Of a DNA stretch of 64,000 bases, positions 31,380 through 40,910 are shown in pieces (within the stretch, counting starts at the first letter, position 1; the number at the start of each line of letters is the position of its first letter). A program made the position numbers and the translations under genes. This stretch comes from Desulforapulum autotrophicum (GTDB taxonomy: Bacteria; Desulfobacterota; Desulfobacteria; Desulfobacterales; Desulfolunaceae): NCBI GenBank assembly GCA_020723285.1, contig DYJE01000001.1, forward strand, positions 435,509-499,508, given 5' to 3'. The notes beneath the pieces were generated by a model that worked only from the letters and a program-made list of their open reading frames with translations, ran no database searches and was not told the origin of the DNA.

Positions 31380-33674
31380 TTAATTGACTTTAACAAGATA
31401 CGTTTGAATCATGACATCCAGTTCCATTTTTCTATCATTTTCCATGACCGCACAATCATCATGAAGAATAGAAGCAGATGAAACCGCCTCATTGACCCAA
31501 AACATTTTTTTTTCCTGGCTGACCTCATGATGCACCATGACCAGGCGTCCATTCAGCATTTCCCCACCGATATACGATTCCAGCTCTCGATTTGACGGTA
31601 TATAGATGGGGGCTTTGACGACCATGGCCTCCATACAGCTGTCATCGACGTGACTGTACCAGATTTCTTTGGAGAAAAACCGTCTCTGGTCATCCGGAAC
31701 CTGAACGGCTTTTGTTTCAGGGTTCATTTTCAGCTTATGGGTAAAGGGATAGTAACAGTACAAGCCCGTCGGTTTTTCTAAGGTCTGGATTGTAAAATAA
31801 ATATAGCCTCTGGACACACGACACATTTCCCGCACTGCCTGAACCGGATCGATGGTAAATATCAGAACGTTGTTTTCAAACACAAAATCAAAATGACCAT
31901 CAGGAAACGAAAGAGAACAGACGTTCCCGACCCTAAAGTCCCCTTCCGGGTAATTGGTCATGCACCTGAGAATCTGTTTCCTGCTCAGATCCATTCCAGT
32001 ATAATCAAAGGCTTTGCTGTTTATCTTCAATGTGTGGTAAAAAGCGCCCGCACCGCATCCGACCTCAAGAAGCCTGCTGTCCGGCTTACACACAGAGTCA
32101 ATGGTTTTCATCAAAGTGACGAATCGTTCTCCGCCGGTTGAGCCAAATTGTTTCGGAAACAACCCAGTCTCCTTTTCTTCAATCTGGCGGCAGCTTTTTT
32201 CCATATCGTACATATCCACAAGAAATGAATATTCATAAGGATTGAAGCTATGTTGGAATTCCGAATAGAGCGCATCAAAAACTCTGAGATCCGGTTTCTC
32301 GATAATTTTCTGACCGGGCGGAAGGTTTTTTTGATAAACCGTGCACGTCTGATTTCTCAACACATAATCAAAGGACATTCCATCGATATTGGCGTATTCG
32401 ACAATTTTCACTGGGCTGTGATGGATATATTTACCCAGCACAGGGAGAACAAACTGCTGTTCGACCAACGCCTTGTTTTTGCCCTCATTGACGGGAAGAC
32501 AGATGACAAGTTCCACTTTATCCGAAACATGATAGGTGTCTAAAAAAAATCTGAGCCACCGGTCTTCTTCTTCGCCCCATGCGTCGCAAATCATGGCAAA
32601 GATCAGCATCCTGGCCCCGGCTGTGCATCCAGACAATGCCGATGTGACAGCATGGTTGTTGGCGTTGAATTGCTTGTTTTCAGGATCGATCCTGAGGGCC
32701 GTCTTTATATAGCCCAAGGCCTCGTTGATATTGCCCTGACCGTAAAACATGACCCCGAGATTGTTGTAAGCTTCAGCAAAATCCGGCTTCAGTCGGGTGC
32801 ACTTAAAAAAAATCTCTTTGGCCTCATCGACTCTGCCACTGTTCGCCAGGGCCTCCCCATGGGCATTCATCGCTTTCACATCAGGCATGTTTTCGCCTAT
32901 TGTATCATCAAGCACCCAACGCCATGGCGTTCCGACAAGGCAGTCCACCACGGCGTCATAGTTATTCACAAGATCTCTCAACGTTCCGGGATTGCTTTTG
33001 ATATAATCTGTTTTCATATCGTATAGGCGGCGTTCTATTCCGAGATAATCGTAGATCCGGTCCAGAACTGATGGAGCCATGACTTGAGAAATCATTTCAG
33101 GGTTATCGAAGCAGTCTTCGTAATAAACGTCCAGGCATGGCAGGTATTTTTTTATGTATTGCCCATAATGATCAATTGTTTTCTGCCTGCGCTGAAGGTC
33201 ATCTATAAGGGTCTGAAGATTCACATCCACTTTTACGGGTTTGACTTTTTGGGTTTCGTGGAACTGCCTTCCAAGTTGCTCTCTGATAGAATGGAGATAG
33301 CAGGCAATATTATGTTTCAGATAGTTTTTCCGGATCAGATGAACAGCCTTGACCTTTTTCTTCTTAAGGACATCCATGAGCCCTGGGACCCAATCCATCT
33401 GGTAATACTTGATATCCATCCCGACAACATGTGGGCCGTCTCCAAAATGAGCGTAAACGAAATCGAGGTAACGTCCAAACACCTGGTGCCATTGAAAGGG
33501 AATGATCTTTGCGGGGTCGGTTTTAATCTCTTCCAGAAGGAAATGGAAAAAATGGTGGGGCTGGATATGGGAAAAAATTTCATTGAAACATTGAATATCC
33601 GGGTGTTGGTTCAAGATACTCTCAAAGTAATGAGTTCCTGTTCTTGCATCCGCAAACACGATAAAATGGTTCAC
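31380..33674 (-). CDS. Sulfotransferase-TPR-methyltransferase fusion
   Basis: 764 residues. 1-250: sulfotransferase-like domain with a modified 5'-PAPS loop (FADARTGTHYFESIL) and a 3'-phosphate-binding-like HLIRKNYLKHN (112-122). 265-340: two TPR repeats (AEAYNNLGVMFYGQGNINEA). 530-650: class I SAM methyltransferase with LLEVGCGAGAF (motif I) and DFRVGNVCSLSFPDGHFDFV. It could sulfate and methylate the same glycan while the TPRs hold a partner. An unusual combination for one protein. Confidence 0.8.
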   Translation of the reverse strand: MNHFIVFADARTGTHYFESILNQHPDIQCFNEIFSHIQPHHFFHFLLEEIKTDPAKIIPFQWHQVFGRYLDFVYAHFGDGPHVVGMDIKYYQMDWVPGLMDVLKKKKVKAVHLIRKNYLKHNIACYLHSIREQLGRQFHETQKVKPVKVDVNLQTLIDDLQRRQKTIDHYGQYIKKYLPCLDVYYEDCFDNPEMISQVMAPSVLDRIYDYLGIERRLYDMKTDYIKSNPGTLRDLVNNYDAVVDCLVGTPWRWVLDDTIGENMPDVKAMNAHGEALANSGRVDEAKEIFFKCTRLKPDFAEAYNNLGVMFYGQGNINEALGYIKTALRIDPENKQFNANNHAVTSALSGCTAGARMLIFAMICDAWGEEEDRWLRFFLDTYHVSDKVELVICLPVNEGKNKALVEQQFVLPVLGKYIHHSPVKIVEYANIDGMSFDYVLRNQTCTVYQKNLPPGQKIIEKPDLRVFDALYSEFQHSFNPYEYSFLVDMYDMEKSCRQIEEKETGLFPKQFGSTGGERFVTLMKTIDSVCKPDSRLLEVGCGAGAFYHTLKINSKAFDYTGMDLSRKQILRCMTNYPEGDFRVGNVCSLSFPDGHFDFVFENNVLIFTIDPVQAVREMCRVSRGYIYFTIQTLEKPTGLYCYYPFTHKLKMNPETKAVQVPDDQRRFFSKEIWYSHVDDSCMEAMVVKAPIYIPSNRELESYIGGEMLNGRLVMVHHEVSQEKKMFWVNEAVSSASILHDDCAVMENDRKMELDVMIQTYLVKVN

Positions 33675-33716
33675 CGCAAATCCCCCTCATGGGCTGATTA
33701 ACGTTTATGGTTAATT

Positions 33717-35513
33717 CTACAGCACGATCACCTGCTGCCAAGGCTGGACGATGGGTTCAAGTTCTCTTCTAATCTCTTGGGCATAGTCTCTTGAAATAAC
33801 GAGGATCGTTTCAGGGGACAAGCGGTCCAGCTCATCTTTGTTTCTGAGAAACACGGGTTTTCCCATGAACGGATGAGCCAGGCGTTCCGGACTTGCATCC
33901 AAAAAACCGATCACACGGTCGAAGGGAATGTTAACCAGGGCTGACATTCGAAGAACGTCATGACCCGACGGTGTCAGGACGACCCGGTCCAAATGCTCGA
34001 CCGTGTTTAAGAATGTTTCAAAATCATTCAATCTTTTTGACAGGCCGGGCAGGTCTTTGGGATGAACCATGATGGGATAAAAACAAGAGCTGCAGGGAAC
34101 AATGACCTCAAAGCCTTCTTCACGGACTTCCAAGGACACCCTGGCCCCGCACGCAGAGCATGAAACGTTCATGGCCGTTCTGTTGCCGGATCTTTCTTCA
34201 ATGATCACATCACGGGCCGAGTGGCTTTTTAACAGCCAGTCATACACCTCTTTTGATGCCTTTTCCTGACAATTCAGAAGTGTTTCATCATCCATGGCCG
34301 TCATGTTGACTTTCAGTTTGCTGAAGTACCCCAGACGTTTTAAGAAGTCTTCCTTATTGACAATCAATCCCTCGGACAGACAGCGCTGATAAATGGCTGA
34401 TCCGGGATAGGGGACCACCATGCCGATATCGGACACAGGGATCAGTGCATGTTCCTTGATAAACGACACGGTTTCCCCGATGGTTTCAGGAGTCTCCGCG
34501 AAATCCCCCAGGATCACCCCACCCGTTGCCAAGAATCCTCCGGCCCGAATTTCAGATATACCCTTTATGGACTCCTTGACCGTAATTTTTTTCTTCATGG
34601 ATTTCAGGACAGCATCACTGCCGCTTTCAAATCCTGCGGACACCCTGATGCATCCTGAATTTTTCATCATGGATAGCACATGACGGTCCGCATGGTTCAC
34701 CCTGATCTGGCATTCCCAGGTCACCCGGTTCTTCAAGGATCCCATGGATCTGCAAAAGCTTTCGGTCCATTCCTTGTCAAGGGCGAACAATTCGTCGTTG
34801 ACGGTCACATGATGAATGCCGTATCTGCCGACCAGAATTTCGATTTCATCCATGACATGGTCCACGGACCGTCTTCGGTAATGGCTGTCTTTGGGATGAT
34901 AGCAGAAGGTACAGTGAAACGGACAGGACCTGCTGGTAAAAATGGGCATGACACCCGTTTTTTTAATGATTTCTTTAGGGACAAAGGCTTCCCAGTCAGG
35001 AATGGGCAGCTGGTCGGCATCATGAACGCAGGTGCCCCGGTTTTCCACTGTCTCTCCTTCCTTCGAATACACGAGCCCCGGTATATCCTGGATACCCGAG
35101 TGATCTTCGATGGATTTGTACAGCATCCGGGCCGGAATTTCGCCTTCGCCCACAATGCCGTAATCCACATTGAACTCTCTGAAACACCATTCAGGCTCCG
35201 CACTTATCAGGTTTCCCCCACCCACGCAGATCACATGGGGGAACCGGTGCTTTATCCTGTGAAAGAGTGTTTTTTGAAATTCAAAGGTTGTACACAGCCC
35301 GCCCATGGCCACGGAATCGAATGCCCCCTCCCCAATACGGTCCAGCACGCACTTAAGGGCATTCTCAATCGAGCCGCCGATATGATTCGTATTGATACCG
35401 TGGACAGTGTGGCCGTCCTGTTTCAGGATCGCCGATATATAAGCCGGGCCGATTGGGAAATACGACTGTACCGACGACGTGTAATACCGGGGTTCGATCA
35501 ATAAGATGTTCAT
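33717..35513 (-). CDS. B12-binding radical SAM protein with C-terminal zinc ribbon and Rossmann domain
   Basis: 598 residues. Cobalamin-binding domain (1-130), radical SAM core with CPFHCTFCYH (about 194-202), then a zinc ribbon CSACG...CSSCF (about 451-478) and a small Rossmann-like domain (about 505-598, VVLTPSGHDVLRMSALVNIP). The same small domain recurs in the proteins at 54,280, 59,707 and 61,358. The ATG overlaps the stop of the glycosyltransferase gene. Confidence 0.85.
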   Translation of the reverse strand: MNILLIEPRYYTSSVQSYFPIGPAYISAILKQDGHTVHGINTNHIGGSIENALKCVLDRIGEGAFDSVAMGGLCTTFEFQKTLFHRIKHRFPHVICVGGGNLISAEPEWCFREFNVDYGIVGEGEIPARMLYKSIEDHSGIQDIPGLVYSKEGETVENRGTCVHDADQLPIPDWEAFVPKEIIKKTGVMPIFTSRSCPFHCTFCYHPKDSHYRRRSVDHVMDEIEILVGRYGIHHVTVNDELFALDKEWTESFCRSMGSLKNRVTWECQIRVNHADRHVLSMMKNSGCIRVSAGFESGSDAVLKSMKKKITVKESIKGISEIRAGGFLATGGVILGDFAETPETIGETVSFIKEHALIPVSDIGMVVPYPGSAIYQRCLSEGLIVNKEDFLKRLGYFSKLKVNMTAMDDETLLNCQEKASKEVYDWLLKSHSARDVIIEERSGNRTAMNVSCSACGARVSLEVREEGFEVIVPCSSCFYPIMVHPKDLPGLSKRLNDFETFLNTVEHLDRVVLTPSGHDVLRMSALVNIPFDRVIGFLDASPERLAHPFMGKPVFLRNKDELDRLSPETILVISRDYAQEIRRELEPIVQPWQQVIVL

Positions 35514-36313
35514 TGTTTCTCAAACCATTCACGCGCCCGTATGGCGCATGCAACGGATTCCCGAAGGAGGTTGTTGTAGCGTTCTCCCGTGTGCTGGCCT
35601 GTTTTCCGGTTTTCACCGTGGTGTCTGACGGAATAGAGAATCCGGTTCAGATGATAAAACCGGGCGCCAGCCATGGCGAACCGCAGATAATGGTCGTAAT
35701 CGTTGGCCGAGCGGTAGTTTTTTTCATCCATCAGTCCGGCTTTTTCATGCCATTCCCTCAGGTAGAGATGGCTTACTCCCAGGCGGAACCACGGCATGAG
35801 GCTCTCTTCGAAGCTGTAATCCGGCAGCCTGATCTGGCGAAGGATCCTGCCGTCATCGTCCACAAGGTCCATGTCCGAATAGACGAAATCGGCACCGGTG
35901 GTTTCAAGGGCCGCGGCCAGTTCCTCGATCATGTGGGGATGGGGCAGATCGTCTCCCACGATGTAGGTGACGTAATCCCCGGTGGCCTTCCGAAATCCTT
36001 CGTTGTATGTGCGCGTGGCTCCGATGTCATGATCGAAGCACAGGATTTTCAATACGCGGTTCTGGGGAAAAACAAGCTGTTTTTCCCTGACGATGTTTCC
36101 GGCTTCATCCACATGGGACACCGGTTCGACGGTCCGTGTTCTGACATCATCTTCGAGAGTTTCAAGCCACACCTGGGTGCCGTCCGTGGAGCCGCCATCC
36201 ACAATGATGATTTCCAGGTCGGGCCAGGTCTGAAACAGGCAGCGGTCCACACAGGCCGGAAGATAGGCCGCCTGGTTGAAACTGGGTATGACGATGGACA
36301 CGCGTTTAGTCAC
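35510..36313 (-). CDS. Family 2 glycosyltransferase
   Basis: 267 residues. VSIVIPSFNQAAYLPACVDR and DLEIIIVDGGSTDGT are the GT-A nucleotide-sugar site, GDDLPHPHMIEEL holds the DxD-like metal ligand and NDYDHYLRFA fits the acceptor side. It would transfer one sugar to the growing glycan on the cytosolic face. It overlaps both neighbours by a few bases. Confidence 0.9.
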   Translation of the reverse strand: MTKRVSIVIPSFNQAAYLPACVDRCLFQTWPDLEIIIVDGGSTDGTQVWLETLEDDVRTRTVEPVSHVDEAGNIVREKQLVFPQNRVLKILCFDHDIGATRTYNEGFRKATGDYVTYIVGDDLPHPHMIEELAAALETTGADFVYSDMDLVDDDGRILRQIRLPDYSFEESLMPWFRLGVSHLYLREWHEKAGLMDEKNYRSANDYDHYLRFAMAGARFYHLNRILYSVRHHGENRKTGQHTGERYNNLLRESVACAIRAREWFEKQ

Positions 36314-37943
36314 GGTTCTTCCTTAAAAGGCAAGGCCCCATGGCCAGCATGTCCATGCCGGTGCTGTAAAAGCACCGGACCGCGTCGGCCGGTGTCATGA
36401 CGATGGGTTCCCCTTTGATATTGAAGGATGTGTTCAACACGATCCCCTCTCCGCTCAAATCTTTCAATCCGGAAATCAGTCGGTGGTACAGACTGTTGGA
36501 TTCCCGTGTGACCACCTGGGGCCTGATGGACCCGTCATGGTGAACCACCGCCGGAATGGTCTCCCGAATGGATTCCGGTGCATCAAAAGCCAGAATCATG
36601 TATGGGCCGTCTTCGGACTGTTTCAGGTACCGCCCCCTGTCTTCCTCTATCAGCGAGGGGCAGAACGGCCTGAAGGGTTCCCGGAATTTGACATGATGGT
36701 TGATGTAGTCCATGTTTTTTCTGTTCCGGGCGTTCATGAGAATGGACCTGTTTCCCAGGGCTCTGGGCCCGGATTCCATGCGACCCTGAAACCAGCCCAG
36801 ACATTTGTTTGCATCAAGGGCGCGGGCGCAGCGTTTTATCAGCTCTTCATCACCCATAACCTCGAAATCCAGTTTCTGACGGGTCAGGAAACCGATGATC
36901 GTCTCGTCGGAAAATTCGGGGCCCGTGTAAAGGTTTTCAAGACAGCCGGGCAGCCGTGATGCGTCCGATTCCGCCACGGCGTTCAAGGCCGCGCCCAGTC
37001 CGAGCCCCGCGTCGGAGGGATTGGGATAAGGGAAAAAGCGGTCGCAGATGTCAAGATCCGTCAGTTTCCTGTTTAAAACGATATTCAAAAAAACGCCTCC
37101 GGCCACGCAAAGATTCCTGGTTCCCGTCCGTTCCAACCAGTAAGCCGCCAGCCGTGTGTGCTGGTCTTCGATGATCCATTGGGCGGCCGCGGCGATATCC
37201 TCCGGTGAGAACCGGCCCATAAGTTTCTTGATACGGCGTGCGTCGTCCAGATGCCATTGCACGGCGGACATGAGTTTCAAGGCGTGGACATCCCCGAAAC
37301 GCCTTTTTTCTGTCAGCACCCCCCGATCGTATTTGGGGACGAAGGGCAGCATTTCTTGAAAGGGTCGGTTCTTGTTCCCGAAAGTCGCCAGGGCCATTGT
37401 TTTTCCCTCGCCATCTCCGTGGATCCAGCCCAGGGCTTCGGTGACGTTGCTGTAAAACCATCCCAGGGACCCTTCGGCAGGATATTTTTCGATGAGCTCA
37501 AGGCGTCCGTTGTCACCAAGCCAGATGGAAACGGCACAATCGTCACCAAATCCATCGCTCACCAGGACCAGAGATTTTTCCTTGAAACCCGAAAGATGAT
37601 ACGCGCATGCGGCATGGCATCGATGGTGGTCGTAACGCACGATTTCAACAGATGGGGGAAGATCTTTCAAAGGATGGTACACCGGCGTATGGCTGTTCAT
37701 TCCGTCTGTTCTGAATACAGTATCGAAATCCGGGTGCCCGTTAATGCCCGAAACAGCGACACAGTCCAGTTGCGATGCGGATATTCCCGCCTGCGCAAGG
37801 CAATAGGCCGTACTGTGAACCGGAGCGTCCGCCGAATGTTTCAACCGGTTGAACCGTTCTTCCGCCGCGTCGGCGACAATCTTGCCGTCCGTGATAAGGG
37901 CGGCGTTGGCATCGTGGCCAAAGTGCACTCCGAGTATATTCAT
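36306..37943 (-). CDS. Carbamoyltransferase (NodU/CmcH family)
   Basis: 545 residues. Full-length two-domain enzyme: N-terminal Kae1-like part (MNILGVHFGHDANAALITDG, YDHHRCHAACAYHLSGF with metal-binding His) and C-terminal carbamoyltransferase part with FQGRMESGPRALGNRSILM and VLNTSFNIKGEPIV. It transfers a carbamoyl group from carbamoyl phosphate via ATP to a sugar hydroxyl or similar. It overlaps the upstream gene by 4 bp. Confidence 0.92.
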   Translation of the reverse strand: MNILGVHFGHDANAALITDGKIVADAAEERFNRLKHSADAPVHSTAYCLAQAGISASQLDCVAVSGINGHPDFDTVFRTDGMNSHTPVYHPLKDLPPSVEIVRYDHHRCHAACAYHLSGFKEKSLVLVSDGFGDDCAVSIWLGDNGRLELIEKYPAEGSLGWFYSNVTEALGWIHGDGEGKTMALATFGNKNRPFQEMLPFVPKYDRGVLTEKRRFGDVHALKLMSAVQWHLDDARRIKKLMGRFSPEDIAAAAQWIIEDQHTRLAAYWLERTGTRNLCVAGGVFLNIVLNRKLTDLDICDRFFPYPNPSDAGLGLGAALNAVAESDASRLPGCLENLYTGPEFSDETIIGFLTRQKLDFEVMGDEELIKRCARALDANKCLGWFQGRMESGPRALGNRSILMNARNRKNMDYINHHVKFREPFRPFCPSLIEEDRGRYLKQSEDGPYMILAFDAPESIRETIPAVVHHDGSIRPQVVTRESNSLYHRLISGLKDLSGEGIVLNTSFNIKGEPIVMTPADAVRCFYSTGMDMLAMGPCLLRKNRD

Positions 37944-38428
37944 AATATTCCATTTACCATTAAACTTTCCAAGAGGATCGTTTTATCCAAAAGTTTCTCT
38001 TTCGGCATTCGATAGAGAATCATTGCATCCCTATCGATTGTTTCATCCAGAATACATCCGGGAGGAATACCGACCAGTGCCGGCCTGATGTTGTATATAG
38101 CCGGGTAGCAATGCCTGTTGCCACGAATATCCTTGGGAATGTCAAAAAGATAGGCTTCGTTCCCATCATCATCCACAGTCAGAATACGGTAGGGATGGAT
38201 CACACTCGGGCAGGCTGTTGAAACAACGGCAGCGTGCTGAACAGCAAACCGGCTGAATGAATCGACATCATCCAGGCCTATCATGGGATAGTCTCTGTTT
38301 ACGATAACTCTGAAAACATTTGAAACCGGCAGCACCGGCCATGTTTTATCGAATAGCCGGAATGTCTTTGATCCGGCAGATTCGATCTCGCTGGAAATAA
38401 TAATTTTTTCTATTGAAACATTCATCAA
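37940..38428 (-). CDS. Half-length cytidylyltransferase-like protein
   Basis: 162 residues that resemble only the second half of NeuA-type CMP-sugar synthetases (FRVIVNRDYPMIGLDDVDSF, then HPYRILTVDDDGNEAYLF). The nucleotide-binding IPARGGSKG loop present in the paralogue at 39,103 is missing. It may be a regulatory or accessory subunit, or a fragment; the open frame, overlap with the next gene and lack of stops favour a functional product. ATG 38,425 is an alternative start. Confidence 0.5.
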   Translation of the reverse strand: MMNVSIEKIIISSEIESAGSKTFRLFDKTWPVLPVSNVFRVIVNRDYPMIGLDDVDSFSRFAVQHAAVVSTACPSVIHPYRILTVDDDGNEAYLFDIPKDIRGNRHCYPAIYNIRPALVGIPPGCILDETIDRDAMILYRMPKEKLLDKTILLESLMVNGIL

Positions 38429-38479
38429 AGCATAACCGTGAATAACCGGGATTTGGTTCCAATGGGAATGGATTATAAA

Positions 38480-39106
38480 TCAGTAAAAATCATAAACATC
38501 GATGTGTTCTTCCAAAAGTTTTTGATCACCGGCATCCTTGGCTAAAAAAGAGCTGCAATTCCCGACATACTTCCCTTTGTCAAGCCCCCGGTTGATCACT
38601 TTTTCAACAGAAAGTCCGGCCTGCACCATCATCGTTTTCCAGGTTTCGTCCGAATAAAACCGTTCGTCTCCGTAACTGGTGTTTGAGCAGCGGTCATTGG
38701 GAACGTCCACCACCACATACCGGGCGACGCGTCTCTGTTCTTCAAGCAGCCTTAGAATATCCGGTGGATCGAAATGTTCCATGACCCCGCAACTGTAAAC
38801 GAGATGAAATGCCTTATCCCGTACGGGGATGTGAAACATATCCGCGTGAACGGGAGAAAGACCGTGGACCCATGCTGTAATAGCGGAGAGTTTGTCAATC
38901 AGGTTTTTTTCCTTATCAAGTGCAGTAACCTTATAACCCATATCCGCCATCATCACGGCCGTTCTGCCAGAACCGCAACCAACTTCAAGAATGGCATCGC
39001 CCGGCCTCGCGATCCTCCGGATCAACTTGATCACCGGCTTGTAAACCAGGGCGTTCACGTAGAGGTTGAAATGTTCCGTGTCCGCCAGATAGTTCTCCCA
39101 CATCAC
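38480..39106 (-). CDS. Class I SAM-dependent methyltransferase
   Basis: 208 residues with motif I ILEVGCGSGRTAVMMADMGY (about 36-55) and post-motif VYSCGVMEHFDPPDILRLLE. Probably methylates a sugar hydroxyl, amine or acyl group of the glycan precursor. The start overlaps the cytidylyltransferase stop (ATGA). Confidence 0.8.
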   Translation of the reverse strand: MMWENYLADTEHFNLYVNALVYKPVIKLIRRIARPGDAILEVGCGSGRTAVMMADMGYKVTALDKEKNLIDKLSAITAWVHGLSPVHADMFHIPVRDKAFHLVYSCGVMEHFDPPDILRLLEEQRRVARYVVVDVPNDRCSNTSYGDERFYSDETWKTMMVQAGLSVEKVINRGLDKGKYVGNCSSFLAKDAGDQKLLEEHIDVYDFY

Positions 39107-39813
39107 TTGCTCCCCGGCTGATTTGAAAATGGATAATGTTTCAAAGCAACGACACGCCGGGCCAGTTCGAGATCGTACGGTGTGTCGATGTCAATGGACT
39201 CGATGTCCGTAAGCATCACCGGAATCCGCCTGTTTGTGTTTTCGCTCCGGTTGATGAACACGATATTGAAGGACATGGCGGTCTGATACAGCCTGTCCGG
39301 CTCATCGGCCCAACGTTTATTTATGTGGAGACGTTCATAACCGCCGTTTTCGGCAACCCAGAAGTTATCGGTCCGGACATGGGCCGGAGCTATGGAACCG
39401 ATGTTGAACACGGAACTGTCCGTCAGAGCATGATTGAGGGCCTCGTTGATCCGGCACGGCAGCCGGAAGGGATAGGTCGGACTCATGACGATCAAGATGC
39501 CCGGATTGTAGTTTTCATCTGCCTTCAGGCGTTCCAGGGAATACGCCAGGGCGTCATCCAGCCGGGCGTCATCTCCGGCCAGTTCCGAAGGCCTTAAAAA
39601 CGGAAGATCGGCCCCGTGTTCGCAGCTGACCCGCGCGATTTCTTCGTCATCCGTCGAAACGAACACCCGGACCTCGCCCGTGACCGCCCGGGCGTCCCGG
39701 ATCGTATAGGCGATCAACGGCAAGCCGCCAAGATCGGCCAGGGCTTTTCGCGGAACACCCTTGGAACCGCCACGGGCAGGGATGAAAACCAGAATGCGGA
39801 GATTTTCGCTCAT
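39103..39813 (-). CDS. CMP-acylneuraminate synthetase-like cytidylyltransferase (NeuA/PseF type)
   Basis: 236 residues. LVFIPARGGSKGVPRKALAD is the CTP-binding loop, STDDEEIARVSCEHGADLPF and LRPSELAGDDARLDDALAYS are typical of activation enzymes for nonulosonic acids. It would make the CMP-activated sugar used by the cluster. A NeuB/PseI-type condensing enzyme is not in the window, so the sugar identity is open. It overlaps both neighbours by 4 bp. Confidence 0.85.
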   Translation of the reverse strand: MSENLRILVFIPARGGSKGVPRKALADLGGLPLIAYTIRDARAVTGEVRVFVSTDDEEIARVSCEHGADLPFLRPSELAGDDARLDDALAYSLERLKADENYNPGILIVMSPTYPFRLPCRINEALNHALTDSSVFNIGSIAPAHVRTDNFWVAENGGYERLHINKRWADEPDRLYQTAMSFNIVFINRSENTNRRIPVMLTDIESIDIDTPYDLELARRVVALKHYPFSNQPGSK

Positions 39814-40910
39814 AGCCGCCTGAAAAAGGAATGGATTTCGTTAACGACATCGTCCACATCGGTTTGGGTCATCGAAAGACCGATGGGCAGTGAGAGGACT
39901 TCCTTTGCCAGCCTTTCGGTCACAGGCAGGTGGAATTCACCGAAAGTTTTCCTGTAATACGGATGAAAGGGGACATAACAGGTGTAATGGATCCGGGTTT
40001 CGATGCCTTTTCCGGCCAGGTAATCCTTCAGCCTGTCCCTCGTGTCGGTTTTGATCATATAGAGCTGGTAAACACCTTCAGATCCGGGCCGCTCTTCGTT
40101 GATCCCCACCGTGCCTCGAAGGGATCGCGAATAGATTGCGGCCATCTCCCTTTTTTTTTGAGTGATGGTTTCAACGGATTCCAGCTGGTCCTGAAGCACC
40201 GCCGCATGGATGTCGTCAAGGCGGGAATTGTAACCCGGCATGCGGACAAGTCCGTCTTCAAGCCCGTGGTTCCTCAATTTCATCAGCGTTTCATACAGTT
40301 TTTTATCGTTGGTGACCAAGGCACCGCCGTCCCCCAGGGCATGGATGTTTTTAAGGGGATGGAAACTGAAGCAGCCCGCATCGCCGAGAGACCCGGCCCT
40401 CTTCCCGTTGTACAGCGCGCCCAGGGCCTGGGCCGCGTCTTCGATCACCGCGATGTTCCTGTCGCGACAGAAATCGACGATGGGCGCCATGTCGCAGGGG
40501 GCACCGGTGAGGTGCACCGGAATCACGGCTTTGGTCCTGCCGGTCACGCAGGGTTCGAGGGTGTCCACTTCCACAAGCATGGTTTCATACGATACATCGC
40601 AGAAAACCGGAACGGCACCGGTCATCATGACGGCCCCCGCAACTCCGGCAAACACGTTGCCCGGCAAAACCACCTCATCCCCAGCACCGACACCCAGGGC
40701 TTTCAGTGAGAGGAACAGGGCGTCGGTCCCCGAATTCAGCCCGACGCAGTACGCCGTCCCAGCAAAATCAGCCAGCGCCTGTTCAAACCGTTCAAGGGCA
40801 GCTCCCAGGACAAAACTTCCACTTTCAAGGACAGAGGAAACGGCCGCCATGTACAGCCGGTATGCCTCTGTCCCTTCGGAAACGGCCAGATCAACAAAGG
40901 GGATCTTCAT
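39810..40910 (-). CDS. DegT/DnrJ/EryC1/StrS sugar aminotransferase
   Basis: 366 residues starting MKIPFVDLAVSEGTEAYRLY. PLP-binding Lys in CFSFHPLKNIHALGDGGALV (about 180), VIPVHLTGAPCDMAPI and the C-terminal TRIHYTCYVPFHPYYRKTF are family-specific. It aminates a keto sugar nucleotide using glutamate. ATG 40,910 follows GAGGATG; the frame from 40,973 is too long. It overlaps the adenylation enzyme gene by 20 bp. Confidence 0.9.
   Translation of the reverse strand: MKIPFVDLAVSEGTEAYRLYMAAVSSVLESGSFVLGAALERFEQALADFAGTAYCVGLNSGTDALFLSLKALGVGAGDEVVLPGNVFAGVAGAVMMTGAVPVFCDVSYETMLVEVDTLEPCVTGRTKAVIPVHLTGAPCDMAPIVDFCRDRNIAVIEDAAQALGALYNGKRAGSLGDAGCFSFHPLKNIHALGDGGALVTNDKKLYETLMKLRNHGLEDGLVRMPGYNSRLDDIHAAVLQDQLESVETITQKKREMAAIYSRSLRGTVGINEERPGSEGVYQLYMIKTDTRDRLKDYLAGKGIETRIHYTCYVPFHPYYRKTFGEFHLPVTERLAKEVLSLPIGLSMTQTDVDDVVNEIHSFFRRL

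Noticed and set aside
32250-32543. Several + strand frames of 80-500 codons opposite the glycan cluster (largest 40,240-41,823)
   Set aside because: They are antisense shadows of recognisable genes at high GC third positions and match no protein pattern.
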